Shown here one piece after another: positions 13,636-16,208 of a stretch of 16,208 nucleotides of DNA. How positions within the stretch are numbered: position 1 is the stretch's first letter; the number at the start of each line of letters is the position of its first letter. Position numbers and translations under genes: made by a program. This stretch comes from Nitrospira sp. (GTDB lineage: Bacteria; Nitrospirota; Nitrospiria; Nitrospirales; Nitrospiraceae): contig JANYBU010000063.1 of NCBI GenBank assembly GCA_025360665.1, forward strand, positions 1-16,208, written 5' to 3'. The notes under the pieces were generated by a model that worked only from the letters and a program-made list of their open reading frames with translations, searched no databases and was not told the origin of the DNA.

Positions 13636-14883
13636 TTAGCCGGCCTTTTCACGCTTGTTGATACCCATTGCGTTGAGAATTGCCTTCTCGAAGAAGGGCT
13701 CACTCACGCCTTTCTTCATTTTCATCAGAAAATACTTTTCCAAGGCGATCTTGGCCAGATGCACCCACTTGCCCTTCTTCGCCCAGGTAACGTTGCGCGG
13801 CGCCATCTGTGGCAGCGCGACGAAGGCCATTCCCGTGTCGCCCATATCGGCGAGACAGATCGCGTTCCAGGTCGCCGTCTCCTTTTTCCCGTTGTTCTCG
13901 ATGTCCGCCTTGATGTTGTGTACGGCAGCCGACACCATGGATTCGATCATGTACCCGGTCTTCGGCGCGCCGGTCGGGACCGGTGTCTGTTCAACGGGTG
14001 GAATCGCCACGCAGACACCGACCGCATAGATGTTCTTGTATTTAGGATTCGCCTGGTAGGCATCGATGTTCACGAATCCTTTTGGATTGCATAACCCTGT
14101 TGTCCCAGCCACCGCATCGACTCCAGCGAATGGTGGGATCATCATCGAATAGCGGAAGGGCACTTCCTGGCCATCTTCCAAGAGCACCTTGCCTGGCTGC
14201 ACTTCTTTGATCGCCGTGTTGCAGATCGGCTTGATGGAATGTTCAGCGAATTCGTCCTCCATCAGCCGCCGCGACTTCCCCACCCCAGCGAGTCCCATAT
14301 GACCGATGTAGGGCTCCGGTGTCACAAAGTAGATCGGAACTTTTTTCCTGAGTTTCTTTTTACGCAGATCGGCATCCAGGATAAAGGCCATTTCATACGC
14401 AGGCCCAAAGCAGGAGGCCCCTTGCGCCGCACCCACAACGATGGGACCAGGATCCTTCAAAAAACTCTGATAGGCTCCCCAAGCCTGTTCGGCATGGTCC
14501 ACGTTACAGACCGATTGCGTATAGCCGCTCGGCCCCAGCCCAGGCACGGCGCCGAAGTTCAATTTGGGCCCAGTCGCGATGATGAGGTAGTCGTAGGGCA
14601 CCTCGCCTTTCGATGTGACGACGCGGTTCTGCTCCGGCTCGATCCGGTCGGCCGCCGATTGGACGAACTCGATCCCCTTCTTCTCCAATACCGGCCCGAG
14701 AGCAAAGCTGATGTCTTTCCGCTTGCGCCAGCCGACCGCCACCCAAGGGTTCGACGGCACGAAGTGGAACGACTCGACATTCGAAATCACCGTGACTGTG
14801 TGATTCTTGTCCAACAGCGCCCGTGCCTCATAGGCTGCAGGCAATCCACCGATCGACGCACCGATAATTGCGACTCGTGCCAT
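13636..14883 (-). CDS. sqr: Sulfide:quinone oxidoreductase (SQR), FAD enzyme, 415 aa
   Basis: This two-dinucleotide-binding-domain flavoprotein should oxidise sulfide to polysulfide or sulfur and reduce membrane quinone. FAD binding is seen at VAIIGASIGG (4-13) and in the ATG block IIATGPKL (101-108). Another FAD motif is the segment KYKNIYAVGVCV (281-292). Cysteines occur at 126 (SVCNVDH), 158 (GASCFGP) and 343 (AICLADMG). Their positions and contexts match the three catalytic/structural cysteines of characterised SQRs (127, 159 and 353 in the Rhodobacter enzyme). This distinguishes it from flavocytochrome c sulfide dehydrogenase and NDH-2. The C-terminal amphipathic part (HLAKIALEKYFLMKMKKG) fits the membrane-binding helices. 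GGAGGT lies six bases before the ATG. The DUF2892 gene follows, and two cytochrome genes lie upstream across a repeat-rich gap. Confidence 0.9.
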   Translation of the reverse strand: MARVAIIGASIGGLPAAYEARALLDKNHTVTVISNVESFHFVPSNPWVAVGWRKRKDISFALGPVLEKKGIEFVQSAADRIEPEQNRVVTSKGEVPYDYLIIATGPKLNFGAVPGLGPSGYTQSVCNVDHAEQAWGAYQSFLKDPGPIVVGAAQGASCFGPAYEMAFILDADLRKKKLRKKVPIYFVTPEPYIGHMGLAGVGKSRRLMEDEFAEHSIKPICNTAIKEVQPGKVLLEDGQEVPFRYSMMIPPFAGVDAVAGTTGLCNPKGFVNIDAYQANPKYKNIYAVGVCVAIPPVEQTPVPTGAPKTGYMIESMVSAAVHNIKADIENNGKKETATWNAICLADMGDTGMAFVALPQMAPRNVTWAKKGKWVHLAKIALEKYFLMKMKKGVSEPFFEKAILNAMGINKREKAG

Positions 14884-14896
14884 TGTTTACCTCCTC

Positions 14897-15067
14897 AAAC
14901 GTTAGGCGTGAAATGTGAGACGTTAAACGTAATGAATAGGAATCCAGGAATGTTCCATCTTGGATCTGCCCCGTAAGCGGATCGTGCTGTGAAAAGGATT
15001 CGCAATTGTTCGCTCTTTTCCGGCCCTCACACGTTTCACGTATTACGATTCACGTTTCATGTTTAAC
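14897..15067. repeat. Inverted pair of TTTCACG-type repeats, copies B3 and B4
   Basis: The left copy (about 14900-14932) reads GGCGTGAAATGTGAGACGTT then AAACGTAATGA. The right copy (about 15027-15067) reads CCTCACACGTTTCACG then TATTACGATTCACGTTTCATG and TTTAACGCC. The reverse complement of the right copy resembles the left, so they flank about 95 bases of non-repeated sequence as an imperfect inverted pair. They fill the gap between the cytochrome pair and the SQR gene, where the SQR promoter should be. Confidence 0.6.
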
Positions 15068-15536
15068 GCCCCGCCGAGAATCGATACAAATCATGGCAGG
15101 TCGTGCAGCGGGCAGTCATGCTGGAGAGGCGCTGGAGAATCTGTTGTGGGGTCTCCTTCTGGACAACCGCATCCGCCAGGGCATCCATATCTTTATGAAT
15201 CGACATTCCCATCTGCTTGAACGGCAGCGGCAGCTTCGCCATGAGCGCCGGGTTCACGTCCGCAGCCATGTCCATTCCAGCCGAGCGGGCCGCCTGTTCC
15301 ATCTGCGTCCGATCCGCCTCCTGATCCTGGCCGGCCAAGCCTGTGACCACGCCATGGACCGCCTTCAGGAGCATCCGCATCTCGCCCAGGATCAGGTCTC
15401 GCTCTGCCGGCGCCAATATGATTTGCATCCGCCCATCCGTACCCGGCGTCGTCCGTCCCTGCACGAAGAACCATCCAGCAACCCCAATCGTCACGATCCA
15501 CAGCCCCAACGTGATCCGGCAGAGCGTCGATCTCAC
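15063..15536 (-). CDS. Membrane-anchored monoheme cytochrome with C-terminal CTTCH, 157 aa
   Basis: Start placed at the GTG at 15536, which overlaps the TGA of the upstream cytochrome gene in a GTGA, a classical sign of translational coupling; longer starts lie inside that gene. Residues 8-27 (ITLGLWIVTIGVAGWFFVQG) form one transmembrane helix. The rest is predicted almost all helical and Met-rich, ending in ARCTTCHDLYRF with the haem motif at 144-148. A single CXXCH close to the C-terminus of an all-helical domain is the layout of cytochrome c' / class II cytochromes, but the sequence is divergent. It is probably periplasmic, tethered to the inner membrane, exchanging electrons with the small cytochrome c encoded just before it. 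Its stop at 15063 lies within the edge of repeat B4. Confidence 0.8.
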   Translation of the reverse strand: MRSTLCRITLGLWIVTIGVAGWFFVQGRTTPGTDGRMQIILAPAERDLILGEMRMLLKAVHGVVTGLAGQDQEADRTQMEQAARSAGMDMAADVNPALMAKLPLPFKQMGMSIHKDMDALADAVVQKETPQQILQRLSSMTARCTTCHDLYRFSAGR

Positions 15537-15913
15537 CGGAGCCCGCTGCCCATGCCGCCGGCTCCTTCGGGAGCCAGAGTTCGAACATAGGCGAGCGCAT
15601 CCCAAATCTCGTCGTCTGAGAGTGCTTCCCTCCACGCTCCCATCGCGGTATTCGGCTTGCCGTCATGCACACTCTTAAACAAACTCGCATCCAGCTTCCC
15701 TTGAACCGTCGGAGACGTGAGGTCGGCGACCGGAGGAGTGAACTTCATCTGCCCATCTCCCTTCCCGTCGACCCCATGACAACGGATGCAGATCGTCGAA
15801 TAGATGACTCTGCCACTGAGCACATCACGCTCCGGCTGAGACACGTTCAAATCCTTCAGGCTAGCGCCCCCGGCAAACGCCAACACCGCGGCTCCGACAA
15901 GTACAACTTTCAT
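15533..15913 (-). CDS. Small class I cytochrome c, 126 aa
   Basis: A signal peptide spans about 1-17 (MKVVLVGAAVLAFAGGA). The haem motif is CIRCH at 42-46, followed by GVDGKGDGQ. Then come a proline-containing loop (TPPVADLTSP) and a final helix DDEIWDALAYVRTLAP, the standard class I cytochrome c C-terminal helix. A Met in NTAMGAWREAL is the probable sixth haem ligand. GGAGG lies seven bases before the ATG at 15913. The gene overlaps the next cytochrome by four bases, so both are made from one message. It is a soluble periplasmic electron carrier; its partner is not certain, but a donor/acceptor pair with the adjoining anchored cytochrome is likely. Confidence 0.9.
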   Translation of the reverse strand: MKVVLVGAAVLAFAGGASLKDLNVSQPERDVLSGRVIYSTICIRCHGVDGKGDGQMKFTPPVADLTSPTVQGKLDASLFKSVHDGKPNTAMGAWREALSDDEIWDALAYVRTLAPEGAGGMGSGLR

Positions 15914-16104
15914 CGCATCGCCTCCATTGTAGGCCTCCCTGCCTTCGCACCCGTTGAGTATCTTTGCGAGTGAGATGCCAGCCAGGCCTGGAAATGTGCG
16001 CGGCGAAACCTCCGCACAAACAATGCGTTAGGAGAGAGGGCCCGGAGGCGACACCGACAGATCGCCCCAAGTGGCGAGAAAGACCCCGCCGAGCATCTGG
16101 TCAC
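15914..16104. other. Upstream region of the cytochrome pair
   Basis: No gene is supported. Minus-strand frames stay open here but have arginine-rich, non-protein-like translations and no recognisable domain. It should carry the promoter of the cytochrome pair; the GGAGG ribosome-binding site is at about 15921-15925. I see no certain -35/-10 elements. Confidence 0.4.
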
Positions 16105-16208
16105 TGTCGCAAGATGCCACAGACTGCAGAGCTAGAAGTGCGCGACATGCGAGAAAGGCGCGATCCGAAGTTCGAAGTTCGGGGTTCGAAGTTCTGAAAA
16201 CCTCGAAC
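16105..16208. repeat. Dispersed inverted-repeat element, copy A3 (partial, runs off the window)
   Basis: The left flank (GTCGCAAGATGCCACAGAC) parallels GTTGCGGGATGCCACAGA before copy A1. The left arm GCGCGACATGCGAGAAAGGC and GCGAT (about 16140-16164) matches the arms of A1 and A2. The loop has the iterated GAAGTTCGAAGTTCG, the complement-type motif also in the A1 loop. The right arm would lie beyond base 16208. Confidence 0.65.

Noticed and set aside
15861..16104. Minus-strand frames upstream of the small cytochrome c
   Set aside because: They have no domain, no ribosome-binding site, an odd Arg/Ser-rich composition, and they overlap the cytochrome start.

Overview
This 16.2 kb window reads as bacterial chromosome from a GC-rich, chemolithotrophic Gram-negative organism. 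The best guess is Nitrospira or a close relative in Nitrospirota. That guess rests on the density of c-type cytochromes, the mix of RND efflux, Cu/Zn-SOD and sulfur-oxidising genes, and three kinds of short dispersed palindromic or iterated repeats of a sort I associate with Nitrospira genomes. It is a judgement from memory, not a search. Every gene I can support lies on the minus strand, so the biological order runs from high to low coordinates. I saw no tRNA, rRNA, CRISPR array, phage gene or intact insertion sequence.

From the right edge: 15914-16208 is non-coding and ends in a partial dispersed repeat. Next come two overlapping cytochrome genes, a monoheme cytochrome c (15533-15913) and a membrane-anchored cytochrome with a C-terminal CTTCH (15063-15536). 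They are followed by a repeat-bearing gap, a sulfide:quinone oxidoreductase with all three expected cysteines (13636-14883) and a DUF2892/YgaP-like membrane protein (13375-13563). A palindromic repeat then separates these from an efflux module: lipoprotein adaptor (12143-13195), RND pump (8780-12127) and TolC-type outer-membrane channel (7216-8562). Then come a lipoprotein Cu/Zn superoxide dismutase (6507-7091) and a two-helix RCK potassium channel (5462-6493). A globin-coupled diguanylate cyclase (4124-5233) is bracketed by two copies of one inverted-repeat element.

The left part holds a TsdA-like diheme cytochrome lipoprotein (2934-3770), an OsmC-type peroxidase (2383-2799), a broken CusA-type pump tail (about 2150-2304), an extremely methionine-rich exported protein (1737-2084), a PepSY lipoprotein (1298-1627), a broken universal stress protein (1011-1277) and a triheme cytochrome c that runs off the left edge (1-858).

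Inferred themes are periplasmic electron transfer from reduced sulfur compounds (SQR, TsdA-like protein, several cytochromes c), defence against metals, peroxide and superoxide (RND-TolC, Met-rich protein, OsmC, SOD), and haem-based gas sensing coupled to c-di-GMP. The left 3 kb looks like a decaying stress and copper island: gene stumps sit beside intact small genes. The most unusual non-genic feature is the set of dispersed repeats. One of them appears to have been absorbed in frame into the RND pump.
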